Below are positions 8,338 through 17,021 of a stretch of 45,698 bases of DNA, piece by piece. The notes under the pieces were generated by a model. That model did not search any database and was not told the origin of the DNA. It saw only the letters and a list, made by a program, of their open reading frames with translations. The translations under genes were made by a program, and so were the position numbers. Every line of letters begins with the position of its first letter. Positions within the stretch are counted from its first letter, which is position 1. Source of the DNA: Fibrobacter sp. (lineage in GTDB: Bacteria > Fibrobacterota > Fibrobacteria > Fibrobacterales > Fibrobacteraceae); NCBI GenBank assembly GCA_024398935.1, contig JAKSIH010000022.1, forward strand, positions 1-45,698, written 5' to 3'.

Positions 8338-8345
8338 CAAATATA
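8338..8345 (-). promoter_or_regulatory. Putative ftsK promoter box TATATTTG
   Basis: A minus-strand TATATTTG matches the Bacteroidota -7 consensus TAnnTTTG, with a TTTG 18 nt further upstream at about the -33 position. It would give a leader of about 18 nt that contains the ftsK Shine-Dalgarno. Confidence 0.45.
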
Positions 8346-8388
8346 GCCTTTAATTTTGACAAACAAATGACAATTTCGTGCAACTTAT

Positions 8389-8394
8389 TATCTT
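8389..8394 (+). promoter_or_regulatory. Putative -10 box of the cyclase gene (leaderless)
   Basis: TATCTT ends 7 nt before the ATG at 8402, so transcription would begin at or next to the start codon. There is no Shine-Dalgarno between them. Confidence 0.35.
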
Positions 8395-8401
8395 TTTCTC
8401 C

Positions 8402-11400
8402 ATGCGAGTTAAATTATCCAAACAGACAAAGAAATTTGTTTCCGGCGTGCTGGGTGCCGCAATAGCGGTATCCCTGATTACCGTTTTCGGAAGCTCCCAG
8501 AACGAAATAACCGGCGCGACCCGAAATGCGGCGGAATCCATCGAAAACATCTTCTACGACCTCTTTTCCAAGGGCGTCACTAGCGAAAACCAGGACGAGA
8601 CCCTGGACGGGGATTACGAAATCACCGATGGCGAAAACCAGACCGGTAACGCCAAGATCAAGCTTGCCAACAACTACGACCCCAACATTCTCATCGTCGA
8701 CATTGACGAACCCGCACTGGCAAAGCTGGGCCCCTACAATGAATGGGACCGATTCATCCATGCGGACGTGATCAAGAACCTGAACAACGGCGGCGCTTCG
8801 GCAATCGGCTTCGATATTATGTTCAAGACCGCTGACTTCGGCAAGCAGAAAGCAGGCCAGGTCATGTCCCTCCTCAAGGATGTAAACAACCAGGAAAACT
8901 GGGATTCCCTCTACCCAAGTATTCTGGCAAATTACAACTATGACTCCATGCTGGTAAAGGCGGTCAAGGATGGCGGCATTTCCATCGTCTGCGACATGTT
9001 CGATGATTCCAAGTCCTACAAGTTCGAGTCCCAGTGGCGACCCCTCAGTACAGACGAACGAGCCGCCAGCGTAGGTTACGGGTCTACCATCAACATAAGC
9101 CAGGTAGATAAAATTGACAATGTGGAACCGAAGGACCTGCTGGACAACATCTTCCCCGAACTGGCACAGGCAGGCGCCCAGCTTGGTTCCGTGAATGCCT
9201 ACCCGGACAACGACGGTGTGGTCCGCCGCATTTCCATGCTGTACCAGTTCCCAAACCCGGCCAAGTATCCGGACGCTGATCGACATGTCTATTCCACCAT
9301 GTCACTCATGACGATTCTTCACCTGTTCCATCAGGACCCCAAGAACATCGAAATCAAGATGGGACAGTACATCAACCTGGGAAAGCCCTTCGGCATCTAC
9401 AAGGACTCCACCGGTTTCATGCACACGACCTATCCCAACTTCAGCTACCCCATGTTCGTAGCCCTGAGGGACCGTCTCGCCGCCAAGGATATCAAGAAAA
9501 AATCCAGCTCTGACTTCACGGATGTCTCTTCCAAGATTATCGTTACAAGAACCAAGAACGGCACCCTGAACTTCGAACTTTTCGAGGGACAGGTGCTCTC
9601 GGATGAACTTTCCAGAGTTTTGCCACAGGTCACCTTGGACATGCTGGAAAAGGTTGAGAAGGGCGAGGAAATTTCCGTCAAGGAAGGATTCACCCTGAAG
9701 AAGGACACCGAAAACGACGCTGCGGGCCGCTTTGTCCTGACGGATGTCGAAAATGAGGAAGAGGCCTTCATTGACCGCTACATCGTAAAGACCCTGGACT
9801 TCTTTAAAGACTCCCTACCCCGCATTACCGAGGAAAGGCCCATCCACCTCTCCCTGGACATGGACCTTCACTACAACAAAAAGACCAAGCGCTGGCAGTC
9901 TAGCATAGCCATTCTCTCCGACGCAGTAATCCGCGACATCCAGAAAGCAAGCGATGAATCCATCGCAAGCCTAAAGCCCGGTGAAGAACTCCGCTTCGGT
10001 AACGAAAAGAAGGTCCCGATCAACGAGTACGGCAGTTTCCGCGTCAACTACAAGGGAAAATTCAACACCGACGAGTCCAAGCGAATCTTCCAGCACCTTT
10101 CCTATTACGACGTCACGAAGAACCGTATTGACCCGGGCCTCTATCAGGGAAAAATTTTCATCCTGGGTTCCGCAGCGCCGGCCCTGTTCGACTTTGTGAA
10201 CACCCCTCACGAAGAAAACTATCCGGCAGTGCTGATCCACTCCACCATCATCAAGAACATTCTTGAAGACGATTACCTTGTGGTCCTAAAGGAAAATTCC
10301 CAGATTCTCATTATTTTACTGCTGGCCTTGCTCTGCACTGCCCTTGGCCTTTACTTCAAGGGTTACCTGTCCATCGCCATCTCCCTGGTCCTCATGGGCG
10401 TCTACACCTTTATCGCCTATCAGTATTTCAAGACAGGCCTTTACATAGGTGTGTCCAGGCCGCTACTCACCGTCATCCTCATCGACGCAATTACCCTGGT
10501 GGTCCAGTTCTACTTTGAAAACAAGGAAAAGCGATTCATCAACGACGCCTTCAAGCAGTACATTTCTCCCGCACTGATCGACGCCATGGTGGACAAGGAA
10601 ATCATGCCGACCCTTGGTGGCGAGAAGTCCAACATTACGGCTTACTTTACCGATATCGCAAGCTTCTCCACCTTCTCCGAAAAGATTGGCGACCCGAGCC
10701 GGCTGGTTGACCTCCTGAACGAATACCTGACTGCAATGACCGACACCCTGCTCGGTAACGAAGGAACCCTGGACAAGTACGAAGGTGACGCCATCATCGC
10801 GTTCTTCGGTGCGCCCATGCCTCTCGAGAACCACGCCCAGAGCGCCTGCGAAACCGCAGTGGACATGCAGGACAAGCTAATGGGCCTACGCAAGAAGTGG
10901 GCTAGCGAAGGCGACAAGTGGCCGAAGGTCGTTCACGACATGCACATGAGAATCGGTATCAACTCCGGCGACATCGTGACGGGAAACATGGGTTCCACCA
11001 TGCGTAAGAACTACACCATGATGGGAGACGCGGTGAACCTGGCCGCCCGTCTGGAAAGTGCCGCCAAGCAGTATGGCGCCTACATCCAGATCAGCGAAGA
11101 CACCCAGAAGAACCTGGTGGAAGGTACATTCATCTACCGCTCCCTGGATACCGTTCGCGTTGTGGGCAAGAGCCTCCCCGTAAAGACCTTCGAACTGTTG
11201 CAGAAGGCCGGCTGCGAAAACGAGGACAAGCTGAAGCAGCTCGTAAAGCTCTGGGAATCCGCCCGCAAGTGCTACCTGGAAATGAAGTGGGACGAGGCAA
11301 TCCAGCTGTTCACCCAGTGCCTGGACCTGGAACCCCACCATCCGGACCGCGACCCTGGCAGCAAGACTACACCTTCCCATGTCTACATCAAGCGCTGCGA

Positions 11401-11473
11401 AGCATACAAGCTCCACCCGCCTGTCGCCGAAGGCGAAACTTGGGACGGCGTCTATACCGCAACAGAGAAATAG
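8402..11473 (+). CDS. CHASE2 domain-containing class III adenylate/guanylate cyclase
   Basis: A membrane sensor predicted to make cyclic nucleotide, about 1023 aa. After one N-terminal helix (about 12-32) comes a long extracytoplasmic CHASE2 sensor (IVDIDEPALAKLG, GGASAIGFDIMF), then three membrane helices (encoded about 10300-10510) and a catalytic domain (about residues 745-930). The metal-binding aspartates are in YFTDIASFS and YEGDAIIAFFG; the Lys of DKYEGD and the Asp of MGDAVNLAARLE favour ATP. A short C-terminal tail (WDEAIQLFTQCLDLEPHHP) looks like one TPR unit. I chose the ATG at 8402 over the GTG at 8378, which adds eight residues with no ribosome site. It diverges from ftsK and ends at a strong terminator. 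Confidence 0.9.
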   Translation: MRVKLSKQTKKFVSGVLGAAIAVSLITVFGSSQNEITGATRNAAESIENIFYDLFSKGVTSENQDETLDGDYEITDGENQTGNAKIKLANNYDPNILIVDIDEPALAKLGPYNEWDRFIHADVIKNLNNGGASAIGFDIMFKTADFGKQKAGQVMSLLKDVNNQENWDSLYPSILANYNYDSMLVKAVKDGGISIVCDMFDDSKSYKFESQWRPLSTDERAASVGYGSTINISQVDKIDNVEPKDLLDNIFPELAQAGAQLGSVNAYPDNDGVVRRISMLYQFPNPAKYPDADRHVYSTMSLMTILHLFHQDPKNIEIKMGQYINLGKPFGIYKDSTGFMHTTYPNFSYPMFVALRDRLAAKDIKKKSSSDFTDVSSKIIVTRTKNGTLNFELFEGQVLSDELSRVLPQVTLDMLEKVEKGEEISVKEGFTLKKDTENDAAGRFVLTDVENEEEAFIDRYIVKTLDFFKDSLPRITEERPIHLSLDMDLHYNKKTKRWQSSIAILSDAVIRDIQKASDESIASLKPGEELRFGNEKKVPINEYGSFRVNYKGKFNTDESKRIFQHLSYYDVTKNRIDPGLYQGKIFILGSAAPALFDFVNTPHEENYPAVLIHSTIIKNILEDDYLVVLKENSQILIILLLALLCTALGLYFKGYLSIAISLVLMGVYTFIAYQYFKTGLYIGVSRPLLTVILIDAITLVVQFYFENKEKRFINDAFKQYISPALIDAMVDKEIMPTLGGEKSNITAYFTDIASFSTFSEKIGDPSRLVDLLNEYLTAMTDTLLGNEGTLDKYEGDAIIAFFGAPMPLENHAQSACETAVDMQDKLMGLRKKWASEGDKWPKVVHDMHMRIGINSGDIVTGNMGSTMRKNYTMMGDAVNLAARLESAAKQYGAYIQISEDTQKNLVEGTFIYRSLDTVRVVGKSLPVKTFELLQKAGCENEDKLKQLVKLWESARKCYLEMKWDEAIQLFTQCLDLEPHHPDRDPGSKTTPSHVYIKRCEAYKLHPPVAEGETWDGVYTATEK

Positions 11474-11484
11474 CGATTCCCGCA

Positions 11485-11528
11485 AAAATGCAAAAGGCCT
11501 CGGAATAATCCGAGGTCTTTTGCATTTT
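11485..11528. terminator. Bidirectional terminator between the cyclase gene and panC
   Basis: A 20-bp stem, 11485-11504 with 11509-11528, with one G-T wobble and an ATAA loop. The stem ends in AAAA/TTTT, giving a U-tract in both directions. Confidence 0.9.
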
Positions 11529-11570
11529 CAACTTGCAGTCCGGACGAGCCACAAAGGCCGAAACCGGAAA

Positions 11571-12422
11571 TTAGTTCAGTTCAATATTGTCGATAAGACG
11601 GGTCTTGCCGAAGAAGGCGGCAACGAGAATCACAACCTTGTCTTCGGGCTTCAGCATGCCGTTGAACTTCTGCAGGTCAAGCTGGTTCACCACTTCAACG
11701 AACTGCACCTGACCGCGATTGGCGAGAATGGACTTCACCACCACGTCGCGAATCTTCGCCACACTGCGTTCACCGGCATCAAAGACTTCCTTTGCCTGCT
11801 TCAAGCCAGAGCTAATGCCCAGAGACCTTGCACGTTCTTCTTCGGTCAGGTATTCGTTACGACTGGAAAGGGCGAGGCCGGAAGCCTCACGGACAATCTT
11901 CACACGATGGATCTTGATATCAAAGTTCAGGTCCTTTACCATGCGTTCGATAAGGAACACCTGCTGGTAATCCTTTTCGCCAAAATAGGCGTGATCCGCC
12001 TTGGTAATGAGGAAAAGCTTGGATACCACCGTAAGGACACCACGGAAATGCCCCGGACGGTAGGCACCGCAGTACATGTTTTCCAGGGCTTCATCGCGGA
12101 CCATGGTCAGCGGGTCGCCTTCAGGATACATTTCTGCAACAGAAGGTGCAAAGACAAAATCAGCTCCGATGGATTCCGCCAGCTTGGCATCGGCCTCCAG
12201 GCGCTTAGGATACTTATCCAGATCTTCGTTCTTGCCAAACTGAATCGGGTTCAGGAACACGCTGACAACGGTTACATCGCATTCTTTTACCGAAGCCTTG
12301 ATCAAGGCGCCATGGCCGTCATGCAGTGCACCCATGGTCGGAACTAAGCCAACGGTCTTCCCCTGAGCAGCCAGGGGTTTCAGAGCTTGGCGCAAAGAAT
12401 CGATAGAATTAATGATTTGCAT
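11571..12422 (-). CDS. panC: Pantoate--beta-alanine ligase (pantothenate synthetase)
   Basis: Joins pantoate and beta-alanine using ATP, the last step of vitamin B5 synthesis. 283 aa, the usual length. It has VPTMGALHDGHGAL (28-40, with the HDGH nucleotide-binding signature at 34-37), NPIQFGKNEDLDKYP, YFGEKDYQQ and the second ATP loop GLALSSRNEYL. The start ATG overlaps the stop of the deoxynucleoside kinase gene (TAATG), so the two are probably translationally coupled. panB and panD are not in the window. Confidence 0.97.
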   Translation of the reverse strand: MQIINSIDSLRQALKPLAAQGKTVGLVPTMGALHDGHGALIKASVKECDVTVVSVFLNPIQFGKNEDLDKYPKRLEADAKLAESIGADFVFAPSVAEMYPEGDPLTMVRDEALENMYCGAYRPGHFRGVLTVVSKLFLITKADHAYFGEKDYQQVFLIERMVKDLNFDIKIHRVKIVREASGLALSSRNEYLTEEERARSLGISSGLKQAKEVFDAGERSVAKIRDVVVKSILANRGQVQFVEVVNQLDLQKFNGMLKPEDKVVILVAAFFGKTRLIDNIELN

Positions 12423-13072
12423 TATTTACCTTCTGGGACAAAATAAGTCGTTTGTCTGGGACAGGACGCTATAGCATCCAGCACAAGCTGTAAATGGGAT
12501 TCATTATGGACAAAATCAATATGGTCCGTGTTGATAATCAAGACCGGAGCATAGGGATAATTCCAAAAATGCTGGTCGTAGCGTTCCATCAAGGCCTTTA
12601 GGTAGGATGCCTCGATGGACTTTTCCATAGCACGACCACGTCCGTGAATACGGTCCAAAAGCGTAGAGACGCTAGCCTGCAGGTAAACCACCATATCAGG
12701 ATGCGGAATGTTCGCGTTTAGCGTGCGAGCCACCTGGTCATACATGGCGTACTCGCTTTCGGGCAGGTTCTGTGCAGCAAAAATCTGGTCCTTCTCGTAG
12801 GTGTAGTCGCTTACTAGAAGGTCATGGAACAGGTCGCTCTGCAGAGCGGAATTCTGCAACTGCTTATGACGATCCAGCAGGAAGAACAACTGGGTCTGGA
12901 AAGCGTAGGCTTCCTTGTTCTGGTAGAACTTTTCCAGAAACGGATTTTCCGCGAAGTTTTCCTCGATAAACATGGCGTTCCAGCGGTCCGCGATAATTTT
13001 TGCCAGGGAAGACTTCCCCACGCCGATGACCCCTTCAATCGCCAAAAAATGGACTCCCTTTTCGGTCAGCAT
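12422..13072 (-). CDS. Deoxynucleoside kinase family protein
   Basis: Predicted to phosphorylate deoxyribonucleosides for salvage. 216 aa with a P-loop GVIGVGKS (14-21), a FLLDRHKQLQ segment, the lid-side DRIHGRGRAMEKSIEASYL and a C-terminal VLIINTDHIDF, the order seen in the dGK/dAK/TK2-like family. The exact base specificity cannot be read from sequence. It sits between folK (one base apart) and panC (overlap of 1 nt), forming a compact folK-dNK-panC operon, a pairing I recall from other FCB-group genomes. Confidence 0.88.
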   Translation of the reverse strand: MLTEKGVHFLAIEGVIGVGKSSLAKIIADRWNAMFIEENFAENPFLEKFYQNKEAYAFQTQLFFLLDRHKQLQNSALQSDLFHDLLVSDYTYEKDQIFAAQNLPESEYAMYDQVARTLNANIPHPDMVVYLQASVSTLLDRIHGRGRAMEKSIEASYLKALMERYDQHFWNYPYAPVLIINTDHIDFVHNESHLQLVLDAIASCPRQTTYFVPEGK

Positions 13073-13073
13073 G

Positions 13074-13583
13074 TTATGGTTCCTCCGAGGTTATTACGCG
13101 AAACTCAATGGAATCTTCCCTTTGCAGAAGAGAATCCAGCATAGATACAACAGTACAGCCCGACCTGGGATCCCTGAAATCAGGAGCGATATCCTTTAGG
13201 GGAACCAGCACAAACTGTCTATTCCCAATCTGGGAATGGGGAACCGTCGGAATGCCGTCGCAGACCTTGTCCCCAAAATAAAGCAAATCCAAGTCAATTT
13301 CCCTGGAGTTCCAGTGACCGCGGTCCTTGCGTCCTAGAACATACTCGGCCCCCTTCAGGTAGTACAAAAGCTGAGACGGGGTCCCCCCGTAACGAAAACC
13401 GACCACCTGGTTAAAGTAAGGTCCCTGACCTTCCGCACCAATGGGAGGAGTCTCGTAAATAGGGCTTTCTGTCCAGTTGCCCAGGGACACCTTCGATAGC
13501 ATCTGACGACCATGGGCCAGGTGCTCCCAACGGTTCGGCAAGTTCGTCCCGAGAGCGATATAGACTTGTTCAAAAGAATTCAC
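13074..13583 (-). CDS. folK: 2-amino-4-hydroxy-6-hydroxymethyldihydropteridine diphosphokinase
   Basis: Transfers pyrophosphate to the pterin in folate synthesis. HPPK signatures: YIALGTNLPNRWEHL at the N-terminus, ESPIYETPPIG, FNQVVGF, GHWNSREIDLDLLYFGD (the usual RWGPRxIDLD site, here less canonical) and VPHSQIGNRQFVLVPLKDI. I prefer the GTG start at 13583 (169 aa), because the fold begins a few residues later. An upstream ATG at 13640 would add 19 unconserved residues. A GAGG and a TATATT box lie just before the GTG. First gene of the operon with the nucleoside kinase and panC. Confidence 0.9.
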   Translation of the reverse strand: MNSFEQVYIALGTNLPNRWEHLAHGRQMLSKVSLGNWTESPIYETPPIGAEGQGPYFNQVVGFRYGGTPSQLLYYLKGAEYVLGRKDRGHWNSREIDLDLLYFGDKVCDGIPTVPHSQIGNRQFVLVPLKDIAPDFRDPRSGCTVVSMLDSLLQREDSIEFRVITSEEP

Positions 13584-13589
13584 AGCCTC

Positions 13590-13595
13590 AATATA
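13590..13595 (-). promoter_or_regulatory. Putative -10 box of the folK operon
   Basis: TATATT on the minus strand ends 6 nt before the GTG start at 13583. If used, the mRNA is essentially leaderless and the ATG at 13640 cannot be the start. Confidence 0.35.
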
Positions 13596-13640
13596 GCTTT
13601 TCAAAGATGACAAAAATCTGTCATCTCCCAAAAAGTCCAT

Positions 13641-13878
13641 CTAATGAATCCGAACAGGACTTTAAACAAATATTTACAAAAAAGAGTCTAAAAATAGCCG
13701 TTCTCTATGACAAATCCAATTTTTTTAGTTATCTTATATCCGCTCTCAAAAAGAGACTTTTTTATATAAATCATAAATCATCAAACATTTTATAAAGTTC
13801 AGAAAGCAACACCTTTCTAGGTTTTCTGTCTTTTCTACATCAAAAAATATTTTTCACTAATATATACAGGACACCAAC
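13641..13878. other. A/T-rich divergent region and rho leader
   Basis: No gene is visible in this 238-bp gap. Two small hairpins lie upstream of rho: TCTC/GAGA followed by six T residues (13744-13763) and AGAAAG/CTTTCT (13801-13818). They could be an attenuator of rho, which is autoregulated in other bacteria, but the stems are short and this is only a suggestion. Confidence 0.3.
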
Positions 13879-15933
13879 GTGGCTCTGACAAAAAAAACAA
13901 GAACGACCCATTTAGCAGATCAGGAACCAACCGGCATTGAAGTGCCCCCGGAATTGATTGAAAATTTTGACAGCAACGAAATACAGGAAGCTCCGGCCAA
14001 GCCTGCTAAAAAAACGGCAAGGGCAAAAAATTCCAGGAATGAAAACGCCCCCCTCAACGAAAAGGCTGTAGAAAAGAAATCCGAAGAAAAAAAGCCCCGC
14101 AGGCACCAGGAAAAGAAAGTCAACAACCAGGCCAGCGAAGATCTTTCTGCAGAAAGCCCCAAAAAGGAAATCATTGGCGAAAACTCTGTACCGGAAGTTA
14201 TCGAAAGCGCTGAAAAAATTGCAGATGCACCCTACGAGGCCAAGTCCGAAAATGAGTATGTCGAAAGCCCCGTAGCAAATTCCGAAAACGGAGTGGCTCC
14301 TGTAGAAGGCGAAACCGCAGCGGCAGAAGGCGATGCCGCAACCGCCGAGGGTGACCAGCAGAACCAGAGGTTCGACAAGCGCGACAGATTCAACAAGTTC
14401 GATAAGCGAAATAAGTTCAACAAGTTCGACAAGCGCAACAACAATAACAACCGCCAGCAGCAGGAAGAGCAGGAAGATGCCGTGCCGCTGCCGGAACCGG
14501 ATTCCGAAGCCTGGTGCAAGGCTCGCGACTGCTGGGCCAAGTACCGCAAGATGACCATGAGCGATCTGCAGGAACTGGCAAGTCAGAAGGAAAACCTGGA
14601 CTTCCGCCGCTACCGCAAGCAGTCCCTGGGTCTTTTGCTCCAGAGTCTTGAAAATGAAAACAACATCGTTTACGCCGAAGGCCTCCTGGAAGTTACTCCC
14701 CAGGGTCACGGTTTCCTCCGCAATACGGAATTCAACTACCAGCAGGGTCCCGACGACGTTTACGTGAGCCAGAACCTGATCCGCCGTTTCGGCCTGAAGG
14801 TCGGCGACACCGTTGCAGGTCTTGCCCGCCCGCCCCGCGAAGGCGACAAGTTCTACGCGCTCCGCCGTGTAGACAAGGTAAATTTCGACGATCCCGAAAA
14901 GATCAAGCGCCGTGTGGCATTTGAATATCTTACCCCGATTCATCCCAACGAAAAGATCCGTCTGGAACACGACCAGGATGAATTGACTACCCGCGTCATG
15001 GATCTGTTCAGCCCCATCGGTAAGGGTCAGCGTTCCATCATCCTCGCGCCTCCCCGTACCGGTAAGACAATCCTTCTCCAGAACATGACCCGCGCAATTG
15101 CAACAAACCATCCTGAAGTCATCATCATGGTGTTGCTTATCGACGAACGTCCCGAAGAAGTGACGGAAATGCGCGAAATCGTGGGCAAGCTGGTGGAAAA
15201 GAACCCGGCCCTCAAGGCAGAAGTTGTTGCCTCCACTTTCGACGAACCTCCTGACCATCACGCCCGCGTGGCTACCATGGTCCTGGAAAAGGCCAAACGC
15301 CTGGTGGAACAGCAGAAGGATGTGGTGGTACTCCTGGACTCCATCACCCGTTTCGCCCGCGCCAACAATGTGGTCATCCCCCACTCCGGCAAGATTCTTT
15401 CTGGCGGTGTGGACGCCATGGCCATGCAGTTCCCCAAGAAGTTCTTCGGTGCAGCTCGTAAGATTGCCGACAAGCTGGGTGACTTCCAGAAAGATTCCAA
15501 CGGCCAGATTGTGCAGAAGGTTATCGGCTACGACTTTGACACCAATCAGAATATTTACGAACCCGTTCGTGAAATTATCCAGAAAAACGGTTCCCTCACC
15601 ATTATCGGCACCGCCCTGATCGAAACCGGCAGCCGCATGGACGAAGTTATTTTCGAAGAATTCAAGGGCACCGGCAACATGGAACTGGTTCTGGACCGCC
15701 GCCTGGCCGAAAAGCGTACCTGGCCTGCCATTGACATCTTTAAGTCCGGCACCCGTAAGGAAGACCGACTGCTTAGCTACCGTGAACAGAATATCATCTG
15801 GAGCGTCCGTCAGGGTATGCAGAACGATACCGAAAACGGCATCATGGATAAGCTGATCAAGTGGATGAAGCAGTACAAGACAAATAGAGAACTCTTGGAC
15901 TTCCTGCAAAAAGCCAAGGAGAGCGTGAGGTAA
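13879..15933 (+). CDS. rho: Transcription termination factor Rho with large N-terminal insertion
   Basis: Hexameric RNA helicase that ends transcription. 684 aa against 419 in E. coli; the surplus is N-terminal. Residues 1-205 are low-complexity: an acidic/lysine region, an Ala/Glu/Gly stretch and a repeated [17 protein letters not shown] block running into polyasparagine (164-192). The conserved part starts at about 210: RNA-binding GHGFLR (276-281), Walker A APPRTGKT (390-397), [24 protein letters not shown] and the Q-loop region [21 protein letters not shown]. The start is GTG with AGGA about 8 nt upstream. Similar insertions are known in Bacteroidota and Actinomycetota Rho, where they bind RNA and, in Bacteroides, drive condensates. 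Confidence 0.97.
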   Translation: MALTKKTRTTHLADQEPTGIEVPPELIENFDSNEIQEAPAKPAKKTARAKNSRNENAPLNEKAVEKKSEEKKPRRHQEKKVNNQASEDLSAESPKKEIIGENSVPEVIESAEKIADAPYEAKSENEYVESPVANSENGVAPVEGETAAAEGDAATAEGDQQNQRFDKRDRFNKFDKRNKFNKFDKRNNNNNRQQQEEQEDAVPLPEPDSEAWCKARDCWAKYRKMTMSDLQELASQKENLDFRRYRKQSLGLLLQSLENENNIVYAEGLLEVTPQGHGFLRNTEFNYQQGPDDVYVSQNLIRRFGLKVGDTVAGLARPPREGDKFYALRRVDKVNFDDPEKIKRRVAFEYLTPIHPNEKIRLEHDQDELTTRVMDLFSPIGKGQRSIILAPPRTGKTILLQNMTRAIATNHPEVIIMVLLIDERPEEVTEMREIVGKLVEKNPALKAEVVASTFDEPPDHHARVATMVLEKAKRLVEQQKDVVVLLDSITRFARANNVVIPHSGKILSGGVDAMAMQFPKKFFGAARKIADKLGDFQKDSNGQIVQKVIGYDFDTNQNIYEPVREIIQKNGSLTIIGTALIETGSRMDEVIFEEFKGTGNMELVLDRRLAEKRTWPAIDIFKSGTRKEDRLLSYREQNIIWSVRQGMQNDTENGIMDKLIKWMKQYKTNRELLDFLQKAKESVR

Positions 15934-15970
15934 AACCTTTTCGCGGTCACAACCGCAAAACGATTTTATC

Positions 15971-16063
15971 AATGAAGGATGAAGAATGAAATATGTAAAA
16001 TTGAAATTAGGCGGCATTGCCGCGATCATAGGCATTCTTCATCCTTCATCTTTCATTTTTCAT
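15971..16063. repeat. Heptad-repeat intergenic element C
   Basis: Arm AATGAAG-GATGAAG-AATGAAA; 17 bp of it (15972-15988) are perfectly complementary to 16033-16049. Between them is a GCGGCA-T-TGCCGC palindrome (16011-16023). It occupies the gap between rho and proC, both on the plus strand. Confidence 0.8.
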
Positions 16064-16091
16064 TACACTAAGTTTTTATTCGAGGTTTAAA

Positions 16092-16898
16092 ATGTCTGAA
16101 AAGATTTTCTTCGCTGGCACCGGCAACATGGGTGGTGCAATTCTCCGCGGCCTTCTGCAGGCCGGTAACGACCCCAAGTCTATTTTCTTCTTCGACCCAA
16201 GCGACAAGGCTGCCGCCGAAGTAACCGCCCTCGGCTGCGTCCGCGTGAAGAACTTCGCCGAAGGCGTCAAGAAGGCCAACGTCACCTTCCTCTGCGTCAA
16301 GCCCCAGATCTTTAAGCTGGTTGCCGCTGAATGGAAGACTGCCGTCAAGTCCATCAAGACTTCCAAGACCTTCATCAGCATCATGGCTGGTGTTACCCGC
16401 AAGGCCCTGACCGACGTTCTGGGCGAAAAGAACCAGGTTCTCCGCGTCATGCCCAACCTGCCTCTTACTGTGGGCAAGGGCTCCGTTGGCCTTGCTACCG
16501 ATGGCGTTACAGAAGCCACCCTCGCTACCGCAGAAAAGATCTTCGGCAATATCGGCGTTACCTGCCGCGTGGCAGAAAGCCTCATGGACGCCGTGACCGG
16601 TCTTTCCGGCAGCGCACCCGCCTACGTGTTTGAATTCATCGAAGCTCTGACCCGCGGCGGCGTGAAGGCAGGCCTCACCCGTGATGTAGCCTTGAAGCTT
16701 GCCCTCGGTACCATCGAAGGCAGCGTAGAACTGGTGAAGCAGTCCGGCAAGAGCCCCTCTGACCTCTGCGCCATGGTCTGCTCTCCTGCAGGTACCACCA
16801 TCGCAGGCATCAACGCTCTCGAAGAAGGCGCCTTCCGCAGCACCGTCATGAAGGCTGTTGTCGCCGGCACCGAACGCAGTAAGGAACTGGGAAAATAG
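16092..16898 (+). CDS. proC: Pyrroline-5-carboxylate reductase
   Basis: Final NAD(P)H-dependent step of proline synthesis. 268 aa, standard length. Rossmann motif FFAGTGNMGGAILRG near the N-terminus (GTGNMG 9-14), then VKPQ, RVMPNLPLTVGKGSVGL and the family signature around SGSAPAYVFEFIEALTRGGVKAGL, with AGTTIAGINALEEGAFRS near the C-terminus. GAGG lies about 8 nt before the ATG. proB lies 22 kb away in the same window; proA is not seen. Confidence 0.97.
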   Translation: MSEKIFFAGTGNMGGAILRGLLQAGNDPKSIFFFDPSDKAAAEVTALGCVRVKNFAEGVKKANVTFLCVKPQIFKLVAAEWKTAVKSIKTSKTFISIMAGVTRKALTDVLGEKNQVLRVMPNLPLTVGKGSVGLATDGVTEATLATAEKIFGNIGVTCRVAESLMDAVTGLSGSAPAYVFEFIEALTRGGVKAGLTRDVALKLALGTIEGSVELVKQSGKSPSDLCAMVCSPAGTTIAGINALEEGAFRSTVMKAVVAGTERSKELGK

Positions 16899-16901
16899 AA
16901 G

Positions 16902-17020
16902 TGAGGGTCGCCCTACGGGGCTAGAGCTATGAGGTCGGACCTTCGGTCCTTTGGGGCATTTCATAAGGAACCTCATACCTCTAGCGAGCACCGCGAGCGA
17001 CCTCATACCTCATTGCTCAA
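16902..17020. repeat. Heptad-repeat intergenic element D
   Basis: TATGAGGT (16928-16935), a GGACC-TTC-GGTCC hairpin (16937-16949), then inverted heptads CCTCATA at 16971 and CCTCATA-CCTCATT-GCTCAAT at 17001-17021. A CCC-TAC-GGG hairpin (16911-16919) precedes it. Same family as element A (524-584). It lies between proC and the sigma-54 activator gene, both on the plus strand. Confidence 0.65.
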
Positions 17021-17021
17021 T

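Noticed and set aside
8378..8401. GTG start for the cyclase, eight codons upstream of the ATG
   Set aside because: No Shine-Dalgarno, and the frame would overlap the putative -10 box; the ATG at 8402 opens a normal N-terminus.
13912..16035. Open reading frame of over 700 codons antisense to rho
   Set aside because: Its sequence is the reverse shadow of rho codons, low in recognisable motifs and rich in Phe/Leu/Gly, while the plus strand encodes an unmistakable Rho. Codon bias in this genome leaves few antisense stops.
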